Origin: Kineosporia succinea
GTDB lineage: Bacteria > Actinomycetota > Actinomycetes > Actinomycetales > Kineosporiaceae
Direction of reading: 5' to 3'
NCBI RefSeq assembly: GCF_030811555.1
Contig: NZ_JAUSQZ010000001.1
Span: 7,685,241 to 7,749,240, forward strand
DNA: 64,000 nt
Each line of letters opens with the position of its first letter. Positions within the stretch are counted from its first letter, which is position 1. Positions 19,235-27,769 of the stretch are shown here, one piece after another. The notes below the pieces were generated by a model that was given only the letters and a program-made list of their open reading frames with translations, was not told the origin of the DNA and did no database searches. Made by a program: the position numbers and the translations under genes.

Positions 19235-20878
19235 GTGGTCATATCGCCCGGCAACCCCTTCGGACCCCCGCTCGACACCCAGCCCTCATCGCCGAAGATC
19301 TCGACGGGTGCCCGGCACAGTTCGCAGGTGCGTCGGACGGGCACCGCGGAACGCTGGGCCTTCGGGCAGCACCGTCTCGGGCTGGCAACGGGCGTGGTCA
19401 CCATCGTCGTCACCGCCTGGGGCCTGGCCCGCAGCGCACTGTGGCTCGACGAGGGCGCCACCGTCGTCGCCACGCAGCGCACCTGGTCGGACCTGTGGAC
19501 GCTGGGCGAGGGCGCCGAGACCCCGCTCCTGCCCTACTACGTCGCGCTGAAGCTGTTCGCCGGCGTCGCCCGCACCCTGGCACCGGCTCTCGAGCACCAC
19601 CCCGAGATCCTGTTCCGCCTGCCCTCGGTCATCGTCACCGTGCTCGCGGCCTGGCTGCTGGCGGCCTGGGCGAGCCGCCTCGCACCGCCCCGCCTGGTCG
19701 TGGCCGCCGGGACGATGTTGCTTGCGTGCAGCGGCTTTTCCCGGTACGGGCAGGAGGCAAGGCCCTACGCCGCCGTGCTCTTCCTGGCCGTCGTGGCCAC
19801 CGTGCTGTGGACCACCCTGGCCGACGACCCGCGTCCACGCTGGCTCGTCGCGTACGCCCTGAGCCTGACCGCGATGGTCGTCATGCACACCTTCAGCGCC
19901 GGACTGGCCGGCGCCCATGTTCTCGCGGCGCTGGTCTGCCTTCCGGCCGGGCGTCGCGGCCCCGTCTTCTGGCGCACCGCCGGAGCGGGTGCCGTCGGGG
20001 TCATGCTCGCCGCACCTGCGGCCGTGCTGTCGTCGCGTAACGGCACCGGCCCGCTCTACGTGTATCCCGACGTCACGCCCCACGACGCGCTGACGGTGTT
20101 CGTGCGCCTGTTCACGCTCGAGGAGTCACCCCTGCTCGGCCTCGGCCCGGTGCTGATCCTGGCCCTGGCCGGTCTCTTTCAGGTGCGCCCCGGCCCGTTC
20201 TCGTTCATCGCCCGCCTGGCCGCGTGCTGGGCGGTCGTGCCGCTGCTGGCGATGGTCCCGGTGCTGGTCGTGCACCCCAACCTGCTGTTCGAGCGGTACG
20301 TGCTCTTCGTGGTCCCGGCCTGGGCGCTGCTCGCCGGTCTGGGCGTCGTCACCCTCGCCGACCTGGTACCGACCCGCCTCGGCGCGGTCTCGGCCCTCAC
20401 GCTGCTCCTGGCCGGAACTCTCGCCCTCCAGGCCGGCTCGCACCGCGAGATCCGCCAGGAGGACGGGCATTCCGAGGACGTCCGGCCGGTGCTGGCCCTG
20501 GCCTCGCAGCCGCCGTACGCGGATCTGCCCATCGTCTCCTCGTCCCGGTTCGGCTCGGTCGAGATCGGCGCCTACGCCCAGGCCGACGAGCACCGCCTGG
20601 TCACGCACCGGGTGCAGCGTGACGAGACGGCGATCTGGCCCGCCGCGGTGCCCGAGACGAAGGCCCGGCGTCTCCTGCAGCACCATGACCAGGTGATCCT
20701 GCTGCAGCGCGCCAACTCCGACCCGGGCTGCGAGCAGGCGCGGGTGCCGGTGCCGGTCGAGGAGATCGAGCGCTGCCAGCCGGACCTGCTGAAGAAGCTG
20801 GGGTTCCGGGTACAGAGGCTCGAACCCTCCGGCACCGGGTGGGTCTTCGCCCTGATGACCCGACCGGACCAGCAGTAG
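19235..20878 (+). CDS. GT-C (GT39-like) membrane glycosyltransferase
   Basis: About 547 aa with nine or more membrane segments. Hallmarks of the ArnT/PMT-like GT-C fold are present: the first loop contains the acidic pair in ALWLDEGATVVATQRTW, and SRYGQEARPYA is the typical GT39 loop motif. The C-terminal ~130 residues are an extracellular soluble domain. Such enzymes move a sugar from a polyprenyl-phosphate carrier to proteins or lipids on the outer face of the membrane. The start is uncertain: GTG 19235 follows the only AT-rich patch of the area (19140-19235), and GTG 19181 is in frame without a ribosome site. Neighbours give no hint of the acceptor. Confidence 0.8.
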   Translation: MVISPGNPFGPPLDTQPSSPKISTGARHSSQVRRTGTAERWAFGQHRLGLATGVVTIVVTAWGLARSALWLDEGATVVATQRTWSDLWTLGEGAETPLLPYYVALKLFAGVARTLAPALEHHPEILFRLPSVIVTVLAAWLLAAWASRLAPPRLVVAAGTMLLACSGFSRYGQEARPYAAVLFLAVVATVLWTTLADDPRPRWLVAYALSLTAMVVMHTFSAGLAGAHVLAALVCLPAGRRGPVFWRTAGAGAVGVMLAAPAAVLSSRNGTGPLYVYPDVTPHDALTVFVRLFTLEESPLLGLGPVLILALAGLFQVRPGPFSFIARLAACWAVVPLLAMVPVLVVHPNLLFERYVLFVVPAWALLAGLGVVTLADLVPTRLGAVSALTLLLAGTLALQAGSHREIRQEDGHSEDVRPVLALASQPPYADLPIVSSSRFGSVEIGAYAQADEHRLVTHRVQRDETAIWPAAVPETKARRLLQHHDQVILLQRANSDPGCEQARVPVPVEEIERCQPDLLKKLGFRVQRLEPSGTGWVFALMTRPDQQ

Positions 20879-20912
20879 CGGATTGGCCCGCGAAAGAGCC
20901 CGCGCGGGATCC

Positions 20913-20918
20913 TAGTCT
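20913..20918 (+). promoter_or_regulatory. Leaderless-type -10 box (TAGTCT) for phzF-family gene
   Basis: TAGTCT ends eight bases before the ATG at 20927, and no ribosome site is present. This matches a -10 whose transcript starts at the start codon. Confidence 0.55.
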
Positions 20919-20926
20919 CGGCGTGC

Positions 20927-21757
20927 ATGGAGATCCTCACGTTCCGCGCCTTCACCACGCCCGACGCCGACCCGCGCTCGGGCAACCCGGCCGGCGTGGT
21001 GATCGACGCGGACGCGCTCACCCCCGACGAGATGGTGGGTATCGCCGCCGAGCTGGGCTTCAGCGAGACCGCGTTCCTGTCCGCGATCAGCGGCAACGCC
21101 GTCACCGTCCGGTACTTCACGCCCCGCGCCGAGATCGCGTTCTGCGGTCATGCCACGATCGCCTCCGGCGTGGCCCTGGCCCGGCAGGGCAGCGCGCCCC
21201 TGGTCACGTTCAGCACCCGGCGCGGTGAGGTGCCGGTCGAGGTCACGCCCGGGGCGGCGACGCTCGTGGCGGTGGACACGACCGTGGACCCGCTCGAACC
21301 CGGCCAGGTCAGCGAGCTGCTCACGGCACTGCGCCTGGCGCCCGCAGACCTGGACCCCGAACTGCCGCCCGCCTTCGTGCGGGGCGGCAATCCGCACCCG
21401 ATCCTGTTCGTGCGCCCCGGGGTGCTCGACGGGCTGGACCACGACGACCAGGCCGTGCTCGCGCTTCAGGACCGGGAGGGCTGGGACGGCACCGTGCCCG
21501 TGGTCGAGCGCATCTCGGCCGGGCACTTCGCGAGCCGCAACCCGTTCCCGCGTGGCGGGATCCGCGAGGACCCCGCCACCGGCTCGGCCGCTGCCGGGCT
21601 CGGGTACTACCTGCGCGCGGGCGGCCACATCAGCGCGCCGGCCACGATCGAGGTGCGGCAGGGCGCCGAGGTCGGTCACCCGTCGCTGATCAGCGTGGAG
21701 ATCCCGGCGCACGGACGCGTGCGGGTCACGGGGACGGCGGCGCCGGTCAGCTCCTGA
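20927..21757 (+). CDS. PhzF-family isomerase/epimerase
   Basis: A 276-aa protein with the two-lobed, diaminopimelate-epimerase-like fold of the PhzF family. The putative catalytic Glu is in GFSETAFL (about residue 47), and the conserved blocks SGNPAGVV, FCGHATIA and EDPATGSAAAG are all present. PhzF itself isomerises trans-2,3-dihydro-3-hydroxyanthranilate in phenazine synthesis. No other phenazine genes are nearby, so this is a family member of unknown substrate and should not be called a phenazine enzyme. It is monocistronic, with a leaderless-type promoter. Its 3' end overlaps a decayed reading frame on the other strand. Confidence 0.88.
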   Translation: MEILTFRAFTTPDADPRSGNPAGVVIDADALTPDEMVGIAAELGFSETAFLSAISGNAVTVRYFTPRAEIAFCGHATIASGVALARQGSAPLVTFSTRRGEVPVEVTPGAATLVAVDTTVDPLEPGQVSELLTALRLAPADLDPELPPAFVRGGNPHPILFVRPGVLDGLDHDDQAVLALQDREGWDGTVPVVERISAGHFASRNPFPRGGIREDPATGSAAAGLGYYLRAGGHISAPATIEVRQGAEVGHPSLISVEIPAHGRVRVTGTAAPVSS

Positions 21758-21925
21758 GATCGTCGCTGCCGAATCTGGTGTCCACCTGCTCGAGCGCTAC
21801 GACCTCCACGAGGTCTTCCAGGCCGCGGAAGCTTGGTCGAGGGTGTAGAACCTGGCCGCGTGAGCGTGTTCGGCCATGCTCACCACGCTGATAGCGAGCT
21901 GCCCGGGGACCAGGTCCTGAGGCGT
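21747..21925 (-). pseudogene. Possible relic of a PIN-domain (VapC-like) toxin or other small gene
   Basis: In the 232-base gap, a minus-strand frame reads PGQLAISVVSMAEHAHAA, very close in texture to the PIN-domain block (P-G-x-L-A-I-S-V-V-T-x-A-E-L) of VapC toxins. It then breaks. After a frame change the protein-like reading resumes as GLEDLVEVVALEQVDTRFGS and stops at 21747. No start, ribosome site or antitoxin gene was found. The assignment rests on one short block and is tentative. Confidence 0.3.
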
Positions 21926-21989
21926 TCCTGAGGCGTGTACCTCACGAGGGATCGCACTGATGCCACTCGCCCGACGAGCGCCCCGGCCG

Positions 21990-22634
21990 TCAGGACCGGG
22001 TGAACGTCAGGTGGGTGACGCCGCTGGGTGAGGAGACCGTCTCGATGTCGTAGCCGGCCTCGGCCCCCTCGAGCCCGTCCCAGACCCGCACGCCGCGCCC
22101 GAGCAGGATCGGCACCTGCACGAAGTGGATGTGGTCGACCAGCCCCGCCGCGATGAAGTCCCGCACCATCGTGGGGCCGCCACCGATGCGCACGTCCTGC
22201 CCGCCGGCCGCCTCTTTCGCCAGCTCGAGCGCCTTCTCGGGCGTGGTGTCGAGGAAGTGGAAGGTGGTGCCGCCCTCCATCTCCAGCGGCTGCGACGGAG
22301 GACGGTGGGTCAGCACGAAGGTGGGTGTGTGGAACGGCGGGTTGGGCCCCCACCAGCCCTTCCAGTCCGGGTCGTCCTGCCAGCAGGGCGGGCCGAACTT
22401 GCCCGCGCCCATGATCTCGGCCCCGATACCGGGCTCGTGCTGCTGGGCGAACGCGTCGTCGACGCCGCTGGCGCCCCCTTCACCGCCCATGATCCCGGCG
22501 CCGAAGCGCGTGGCGAACATCCACTGGTGCATGCGGTGCCCGGCGTGCCCGAAGGGTGCATCCAGGCTCAGCCCCTCACCGGTGCCGAACCCGTCCAGGG
22601 AGATGCTGAAGTTGTGAATGCGGGTGCGGCTCAT
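21990..22634 (-). CDS. Dihydrofolate reductase/RibD-like family reductase
   Basis: A 214-aa protein starting at ATG 22634 (ACGGAG eight bases upstream). It is of the DHFR/RibD C-terminal-like superfamily common in actinomycetes: N-terminal strand FSISLDGFGTG, middle block FVLTHRPPSQPL, NADPH-binding-type loop VRIGGGPTMVRDFIAAGLVDHIH, and C-terminal PILLGRGVRVWDG. These are NAD(P)H-dependent reductases of unknown substrates; true folate reduction is unlikely. It stands alone, divergent from the deaminase-ASCH gene (115-base gap). Confidence 0.85.
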   Translation of the reverse strand: MSRTRIHNFSISLDGFGTGEGLSLDAPFGHAGHRMHQWMFATRFGAGIMGGEGGASGVDDAFAQQHEPGIGAEIMGAGKFGPPCWQDDPDWKGWWGPNPPFHTPTFVLTHRPPSQPLEMEGGTTFHFLDTTPEKALELAKEAAGGQDVRIGGGPTMVRDFIAAGLVDHIHFVQVPILLGRGVRVWDGLEGAEAGYDIETVSSPSGVTHLTFTRS

Positions 22635-22736
22635 CTGCGGACTCCGTCGGTTGGCTGACACGTCACGAAGGGAGACTGCCCGCTCCCGGCGAACTCATCG
22701 CCGGAAATCGAGGTGATTCGCCCCCGGTACCCGACC

Positions 22737-22742
22737 TAGGCT
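22737..22742 (+). promoter_or_regulatory. Leaderless-type -10 box (TAGGCT)
   Basis: TAGGCT is followed by seven bases and then GTG 22750. No ribosome site is present. The spacing is the same as at the other leaderless-type genes in this window. Confidence 0.55.
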
Positions 22743-22749
22743 GCGGTTC

Positions 22750-23442
22750 GTGACCGACCTCGAACGCGTTCTCGATGCCGCCCGCACCGCAGTCCGTGAG
22801 CACGGCGACGACCATACCCACACCGTCGCCGCCGCGGTGCTCGACGAGCACGACCGCATCCACGTCGGCCTGAACCTCCACCACTTCACCGGCGGCCCCT
22901 GCGCCGAGATCGTGGCCCTGGCCACGGCGCGCACGGCCGGCGCGCGCGATCCGCGGCTCATCGTGGCCGTCGGCGATGACGGACGCCGGGTGCTGGCTCC
23001 CTGCGGACGCGACCGTCAGGTGCTGCTCGACTACTACCCCGGCATCCGCGTCGTGATCCCCACGCTCGACGGGCTCGTCACGGTGCCCACGCCCGACCTG
23101 CTGCCGTTCGGCTACGACCTGGCCAGCCAGATGAACCCGGAGCTGCGCTTCCACCGCAGGCACCTGCCGACCGTGCGCGACGGCAGCAAGCGCATCACGA
23201 TGCGGCACGGCGAGACGCCGCAGGCCGGCCCGGTGACGCTGGTGTTCGAGCTCGGCAACGAGGTGACGATGCCCGGGCGGATCACGTCGACCGTGGCCAA
23301 GCTGGTGCGCGAGGTGACCGACGAGGAGGCCCGCGAAGACGGGTTCGCCGACGCGGAGGCCGTGCTGCCGGGGCTGCGGGAGTACTACCCCGGCCTGGCG
23401 GCCGAGGACCCGATCGTCATCGTGCGGTTCGAGACGACCTGA
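22750..23442 (+). CDS. Cytidine-deaminase-like domain fused to an ASCH domain
   Basis: A 230-aa protein with two parts. Residues 1-100 are a cytidine/blasticidin-S-deaminase-like fold: GGPCAE gives Cys51 and the proton-shuttle Glu53, and PCGRDRQ gives Cys85. The second Cys of the usual P-C-G-x-C-R-Q zinc motif is Asp88 here, so the zinc site is altered (Asp may still bind the metal). Residues 115-230 form an ASCH domain (FHRRHLPTVRDGSKRITMRHGE), a fold that binds RNA or modified nucleosides. The fusion suggests action on nucleosides from modified or damaged RNA/DNA. GTG 22750 is probably leaderless. It converges with the XRE-cupin gene, 11 bases away. Confidence 0.82.
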   Translation: MTDLERVLDAARTAVREHGDDHTHTVAAAVLDEHDRIHVGLNLHHFTGGPCAEIVALATARTAGARDPRLIVAVGDDGRRVLAPCGRDRQVLLDYYPGIRVVIPTLDGLVTVPTPDLLPFGYDLASQMNPELRFHRRHLPTVRDGSKRITMRHGETPQAGPVTLVFELGNEVTMPGRITSTVAKLVREVTDEEAREDGFADAEAVLPGLREYYPGLAAEDPIVIVRFETT

Positions 23443-23453
23443 CCTGATCCGGA

Positions 23454-24092
23454 TCAGACCTCCGGGAAGGCGATCACCGACAGGAACCGGATCGGCAGCC
23501 CCTCGAGCTCGACCGGCCCGTGCGCGCCCTCGCCGTCGAACTGCAGCGAGTCGCCGGGCTCGAGCCGGTAGACCTCGCGCCCGTGCCCGTACGACATCAC
23601 ACCCTCGAGCATGAAGATGAACTCGGTGCCCGGGTGCTGGAACAGCGGGTAGGTCTCGGACTGCTCGGTCAGCGTGACCTGCAGGCTCTCGAGCCGTTTG
23701 TGCTCACCGCGCAGCGACCCGAGCAGCTCGTACTCGTGGCCCTCGCGGGTGCCCTCGCGCACGATGCGCGCGCCCGAGCCGGCCTTGACGAACGACGCCT
23801 GCCGTTCGGTTTCGGCCCCCCGCAGCAAGGCGGTGACCGGCACGTCGAACGCCCGGGCGAGCAGCGCCAATGTGGTCAGGCTGCAGGAGATCTGGGCGTT
23901 CTCGATCTTGGAGAGCATGGCCTTCGACAACCCCGCCTTCGACGCCATCTCGGCCACCGACAGGCTGGTCTGCTGCCGGAGCCGGCGCACGTTCAGGCCG
24001 ATCGCCGCCTCGAGCCCCAGCACCTCGCCGAGGTCGGAGGGACTGCGGTCGCGGGTCGTGCCGGTGTTACGCAGCAGCGGGGCGTCACTCAC
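23454..24092 (-). CDS. XRE-cupin transcriptional regulator of the glnT-glx operon
   Basis: A 212-aa regulator. An XRE helix-turn-helix occupies about 30-90 (GLNVRRLRQQTSLSVAEMAS, then SKAMLSKIENAQ) and a C-terminal cupin small-molecule domain about 130-210 (HPGTEFIFMLEGVMSYGHG, LEPGDSLQFDGEGAHGP). This is the PuuR/HipB-like XRE-cupin family that often controls amine or amino-acid catabolism. It is the last gene of the seven-gene operon. Its GTG start overlaps the stop of the amidohydrolase gene by four bases (GTGA), so it is translationally coupled. A natural target would be the inverted repeat at 30724-30760; this is inference. Confidence 0.88.
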   Translation of the reverse strand: MSDAPLLRNTGTTRDRSPSDLGEVLGLEAAIGLNVRRLRQQTSLSVAEMASKAGLSKAMLSKIENAQISCSLTTLALLARAFDVPVTALLRGAETERQASFVKAGSGARIVREGTREGHEYELLGSLRGEHKRLESLQVTLTEQSETYPLFQHPGTEFIFMLEGVMSYGHGREVYRLEPGDSLQFDGEGAHGPVELEGLPIRFLSVIAFPEV

Positions 24093-25300
24093 GCGTCTGA
24101 TCCTAGGAGGTCTTCGAGCACCGCGGCCAAGGCGACCGCCCCTTCCTCGGCGTCCGCGGCCTCCACGAACTCTTCCGGTGAGTGCGACACCCCGGTCGGG
24201 TTACGGGTGAAGAGCATGGCCGTGGGCACGTGCGAGGCCAGCGCCCCGGCATCGTGACCCGCACCTGTGGCCAGCAGCGGCGCCTGCGGGAGCACAGCCC
24301 CGACACGGTCACGCAGCCGGGCGTCGAAGTGCACCGTGCCACCGTACGACTCCTCGGTCAGCGTCACGTGACACCCCTGCCCCAGGGCGATCTCGGCCGC
24401 GCGATCACCGATCTCGCGCACCACGGCCGCTGTCACCGCGTCGTCGGGATGCCGCGCGTCAAGCCACAGATCCACCCGGGAGGCGATGACATTCGTGCCT
24501 CCCGGCACCGGGACCAGCCGGCCGACCGTCGCCCGGGCCCCGTCGAACCGCCGGGCGATCTCCTGCACCGCCACGACGATCCCGGCCGCCGCCACCATCG
24601 GGTCACGCCGGTCGCGCATCAGGGTGCTGCCCGCATGATTGCCCTCGCCGGTGACGCTCAGACGCCAGCGCCCGTGCCCCAGGATCGACGAGGCCATCGC
24701 CACCGGCTGATCGAGATCGGCCAGGCCGCGCCCCTGTTCGACGTGAAGTTCGACGAAGGCGGCCGTGCGGCGCAGTCTTTCATGATCGGCGCCGATGAGG
24801 GACGCGTCGAGGCCCGCTCTCACGGCCGCCTCACCGAACGTCGTGCCCTCGGAATCGCGGAGGTTCAGGGCCTTCTCCGGCGAGATCGCCCCCGTCATCA
24901 GGCGTGAGCCCAGGCAGGCCACCCCGAACCGCGCTCCCTCCTCCTCGGGGAACGCCACGATCGCCAGCGGACGCCGGGCGGCGAACCCTCGCGCGTCGAG
25001 CAGGTCGAGAGCCGCGAACGACGACGCGATGCCGAGCGGCCCGTCGAAGGCTCCCCCACCGGGCACCGAGTCCAGGTGGCTGCCGGTGACCACCGCGTCT
25101 GTCATCGACGACCCCGGACGCCAGGCCCACAGCGCCCCGTTGCGATCGACCTCGACCTCCAGGGAACGCCGCGACGCCTCGGCGGTGAACCATTCCCGCA
25201 GCGCCATTTCCGAGGAGTCGAAGACGAACCGCGAGTAGCCACCGCGCGTCGTGTCGCGCCCGACATCCTCGATGTCGCGAAGGAGACCCGAGACGCTCAC
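24089..25300 (-). CDS. M20-family Zn-dependent amidohydrolase (allantoate/N-carbamoyl amino acid type)
   Basis: A 403-aa amidase/hydantoinase-carbamoylase family enzyme. The two-metal ligands are visible: His and Asp in GSHLDSVPGGGAFDG, Glu in PEEEGARFG, His in ELHVEQG, and the final His in GVSHSPEEF. The family hydrolyses N-carbamoyl amino acids, allantoate or ureidoglycolate, releasing CO2 and ammonia or an amino acid. It is coupled on both sides by GTGA overlaps, to the FAD oxidase upstream and the regulator downstream. In this setting it would free nitrogen or a free (N-methyl) amino acid for the oxidase; N-carbamoylsarcosine-like substrates are a reasonable guess. Confidence 0.88.
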   Translation of the reverse strand: MSVSGLLRDIEDVGRDTTRGGYSRFVFDSSEMALREWFTAEASRRSLEVEVDRNGALWAWRPGSSMTDAVVTGSHLDSVPGGGAFDGPLGIASSFAALDLLDARGFAARRPLAIVAFPEEEGARFGVACLGSRLMTGAISPEKALNLRDSEGTTFGEAAVRAGLDASLIGADHERLRRTAAFVELHVEQGRGLADLDQPVAMASSILGHGRWRLSVTGEGNHAGSTLMRDRRDPMVAAAGIVVAVQEIARRFDGARATVGRLVPVPGGTNVIASRVDLWLDARHPDDAVTAAVVREIGDRAAEIALGQGCHVTLTEESYGGTVHFDARLRDRVGAVLPQAPLLATGAGHDAGALASHVPTAMLFTRNPTGVSHSPEEFVEAADAEEGAVALAAVLEDLLGSDA

Positions 25301-26409
25301 CGCAGCACCCCGTGCGCCAGCGTGAACCGAGCCGGCACCACCCCACCGGTGGCCGACGCGGCGGCCAGTTCACCCAGCAGCGGAGCGAATTTCGCCCCGT
25401 GACCGGAACACGGTGACAGGACCGTGACCCCGTCGGCCGTGTCGATCACGAAGTCTTCGTGCGGGGTGCTCGTGAACAGGCAGGTGGTCTCGGCGTAGGG
25501 CTCGGGCACCAGACCGGGCAGGTTCCGCTCCACATGAGCGATCACCCGCTCACGGTTGACCGGGTCGATCTGCCCGGTCTGCGCGGCGGCCGACCCGATC
25601 GACGGACCGCCGTTGAACTCGGCCAGTTTCTGCCCCCTGAACGCGGCGTCACGACCACCCGGCAGGCTGTAGACCTGCATCGTGCCGGTCTTGTGAATGA
25701 AGGTGGGCCACGGCTTCTCGTCGCGATAGGGGAAGTGGTACGCGTTCTCCTGCCGTACCGTCAGCCCGGGCAGCCGGCCGCTCAGCGCACCGGGCAGCTG
25801 AGGCACGAGGTCGGGCAACCAGCCCCCGGCACTGATGACGACGTGATCGGCCCGGTACTCGGCCCCGGCCTCGGTGGCCACCAGCCACCGCGAACCCTCA
25901 CGGCGCAGAACGGAAACCACCGCCCCCGTGTGCACGACCGCCCCGGACTCCACGGCCAGCCGCACCATCGCCAGCACCGCGCGCTCGGCATCGATCACGC
26001 CCGCCCCCGGATGCCAGAGCACGTCGGTTCTGAAATCCATTCCGGCCCATCGCTCCCCGGCCTCCCCCGCCGTCAGCAGCTCATGTTCCACACCGCACGC
26101 CTTCAGCACCCCGGCCAGCCCCGAGGGGTCTCGCAGCCGCCCGTGGTCGAGCGAACCGGTCGGCGTGATCAGCTGCTCCCCCGCCAGAGCCTCCAGCTCG
26201 GTCCACCCCCGACGGGCCCGCACCACCAGGTCGGTCCAGAACGCGTCCGGATAAGCATACCGGAAGATTCGGGCCGAACCGTGCGAACTACCCTGCGGAT
26301 TGGCCGGTTCCGCGCGCTCGAGCACCGTGACGTCGTGCCCGTGGCGGGCCAGGTGCCAGGCCGTGGCCGAGCCCGCGAGCCCGGCCCCGACCACCACGAA
26401 GGAGCTCAC
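25297..26409 (-). CDS. Monomeric sarcosine/N-methyl amino acid oxidase-like FAD enzyme
   Basis: A 370-aa DAO-family flavoenzyme. The N-terminal Rossmann dinucleotide motif is VVVGAGLAGSATAWHLA, followed by SSHGSARIFRYAYPD as in monomeric sarcosine oxidase and N-methyltryptophan oxidase (SolA). Near the C-terminus, TTCLFTSTPHEDFVID contains the Cys that carries covalent FAD in that family, and SPCSGHGAKF is the second flavin loop. It should demethylate an N-methyl amino acid to amino acid, formaldehyde and H2O2. The gene is coupled by 4-base overlaps to glxD and the amidohydrolase. Because the operon can make N-methylglutamate, that is the most likely substrate, in place of the four-subunit N-methylglutamate dehydrogenase found elsewhere. 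Confidence 0.88.
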   Translation of the reverse strand: MSSFVVVGAGLAGSATAWHLARHGHDVTVLERAEPANPQGSSHGSARIFRYAYPDAFWTDLVVRARRGWTELEALAGEQLITPTGSLDHGRLRDPSGLAGVLKACGVEHELLTAGEAGERWAGMDFRTDVLWHPGAGVIDAERAVLAMVRLAVESGAVVHTGAVVSVLRREGSRWLVATEAGAEYRADHVVISAGGWLPDLVPQLPGALSGRLPGLTVRQENAYHFPYRDEKPWPTFIHKTGTMQVYSLPGGRDAAFRGQKLAEFNGGPSIGSAAAQTGQIDPVNRERVIAHVERNLPGLVPEPYAETTCLFTSTPHEDFVIDTADGVTVLSPCSGHGAKFAPLLGELAAASATGGVVPARFTLAHGVLR

Positions 26410-27719
26410 CGCCCGGGGATCCAGCTCGTGCCGGCCAGCGGGATGCGGGCCATGGCGGCGGCCTCGATGGTCACGGCCACCAGGTCCTCGGGCTCCAGGT
26501 GCTGCAGGTGCGCCTTGCCGCAGGCCCGGGCGATGGTCTGCGCCTCCATCGTGAGCACCCGCAGGTAGTTGGCCAGGCGGCGCCCACCCTCGATCGGGTC
26601 GAACCGGGCCGCCAGCTCCGGGTCCTGGGTGGTGATGCCGGCCGGGTCGCGCCCGTCCTGGAAGTCGTCGTAGAAACCGGCCGCGCTGCCCAGTTTCTCG
26701 TACTCCGCCGCGTACTTCGGGTCGTTGTCGCCCAGCGCGATCAGGGCCGCCGTGCCGATCGCGACCGCGTCGGCGCCCAGGGCCATCGCCTTGGCCACGT
26801 CGGCGCCGGTGCGGATACCGCCCGAGACGACGAGCTGGACCTTGCGGTGCAGCCCGAGCTCCTGCAGCGCCTGCACCGCCTGCGGGATCGCGGCCAGCGT
26901 CGGGATGCCCACGTGCTCGATGAAAACGTCCTGCGTGGCCGCGGTTCCGCCCTGCATGCCGTCGACGACGACCACGTCGGCGCCCGAGGCCACGGCCAGC
27001 TTCACGTCGTAGTAGGTGCGGGTGGCGCCGACCTTGACGTAGATCGGCTTCTCCCAGTCGGTGATCTCGCGGATCTCGGCGATCTTGATGGCGAGGTCGT
27101 CCGGGCCGGTCCAGTCCGGGTGACGGCAGGCGCTGCGCTGGTCGATGCCGACGGGCAGCGTGCGCATCCCGGCGACCCGCTCGGAGATCTTCTGGCCCAG
27201 CAGCATTCCGCCGCCGCCGGGCTTGGCGCCCTGGCCGAGCACGATCTCGATGGCGTCGGCCTTGCGCAGGTCGTCGGGATTCATGCCGTAACGGCTGGGC
27301 AGGTACTGGTAGACGAGGTGCTTGGACTGGCCGCGTTCCTCCGGGGTCATGCCGCCGTCACCCGTGGTCGTGGACGTGCCCGCCTCCGAAGCGCCTCGTC
27401 CCAGTGCCTCCTTGGCCCGGCCCGACAGGGCGCCGAAGCTCATGCCCGCGATCGTGACCGGGATGTCGAGGTGCAGCGGGAACTTCGCGTTGCGGTCGCC
27501 GAGCACCACGTCGGTGCCGCAGCGTTCGCGGTAGCCCTCGAGCGGGTACCGGCTCATCGAGGCGCCGAGGAAGAGCAGGTCGTCGAAGTGTGGCAGCGAC
27601 CGCTTGGCGCCCCAGCCCCGGATGTCGTAGATCCCGGTCTCGGCGGCGCGCTGGATCCCGGCGATGGTGGCGCGGTCGAAGGTGGCGGATTCGCGCAGAC
27701 CGCGCTGGGCGTGGTTCAT
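26406..27719 (-). CDS. glxD: FMN-binding glutamate-synthase-family subunit (GlxD/MgsC-like)
   Basis: A 437-aa protein starting at ATG 27719 (AAAGGG upstream). It corresponds to the FMN/Fe-S synthase domain of glutamate synthase: FGALSGRAKEALGRGA, the glycine-rich block GQGAKPGGGGMLLG, DGMQGGTAATQDVF and VVSGGIRTGADVAKAMALGADAV line the FMN barrel, with Cys in ARACGKAHLQHLEPEDL. In the GlxBCD (MgsABC) system this subunit combines glutamate and methylamine (from gamma-glutamylmethylamide) into N-methylglutamate, or acts as a stand-alone glutamate synthase. It lies 50 bases after glxC and overlaps the FAD oxidase by four bases. Confidence 0.92.
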   Translation of the reverse strand: MNHAQRGLRESATFDRATIAGIQRAAETGIYDIRGWGAKRSLPHFDDLLFLGASMSRYPLEGYRERCGTDVVLGDRNAKFPLHLDIPVTIAGMSFGALSGRAKEALGRGASEAGTSTTTGDGGMTPEERGQSKHLVYQYLPSRYGMNPDDLRKADAIEIVLGQGAKPGGGGMLLGQKISERVAGMRTLPVGIDQRSACRHPDWTGPDDLAIKIAEIREITDWEKPIYVKVGATRTYYDVKLAVASGADVVVVDGMQGGTAATQDVFIEHVGIPTLAAIPQAVQALQELGLHRKVQLVVSGGIRTGADVAKAMALGADAVAIGTAALIALGDNDPKYAAEYEKLGSAAGFYDDFQDGRDPAGITTQDPELAARFDPIEGGRRLANYLRVLTMEAQTIARACGKAHLQHLEPEDLVAVTIEAAAMARIPLAGTSWIPGR

Positions 27720-27769
27720 GGCCGACCCTTTCCGTGAGGCGAGTCAGGAGGACGATTCAGGGGGACGAT

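Noticed and set aside
20805-20830. A T-arm-like GGCTCGAACC string suggesting a tRNA
   Set aside because: It lies inside the glycosyltransferase reading frame, and no cloverleaf can be formed around it.
20927-21757. Phenazine biosynthesis locus
   Set aside because: Only the PhzF-family gene is present; PhzF homologues are widespread without other phz genes.
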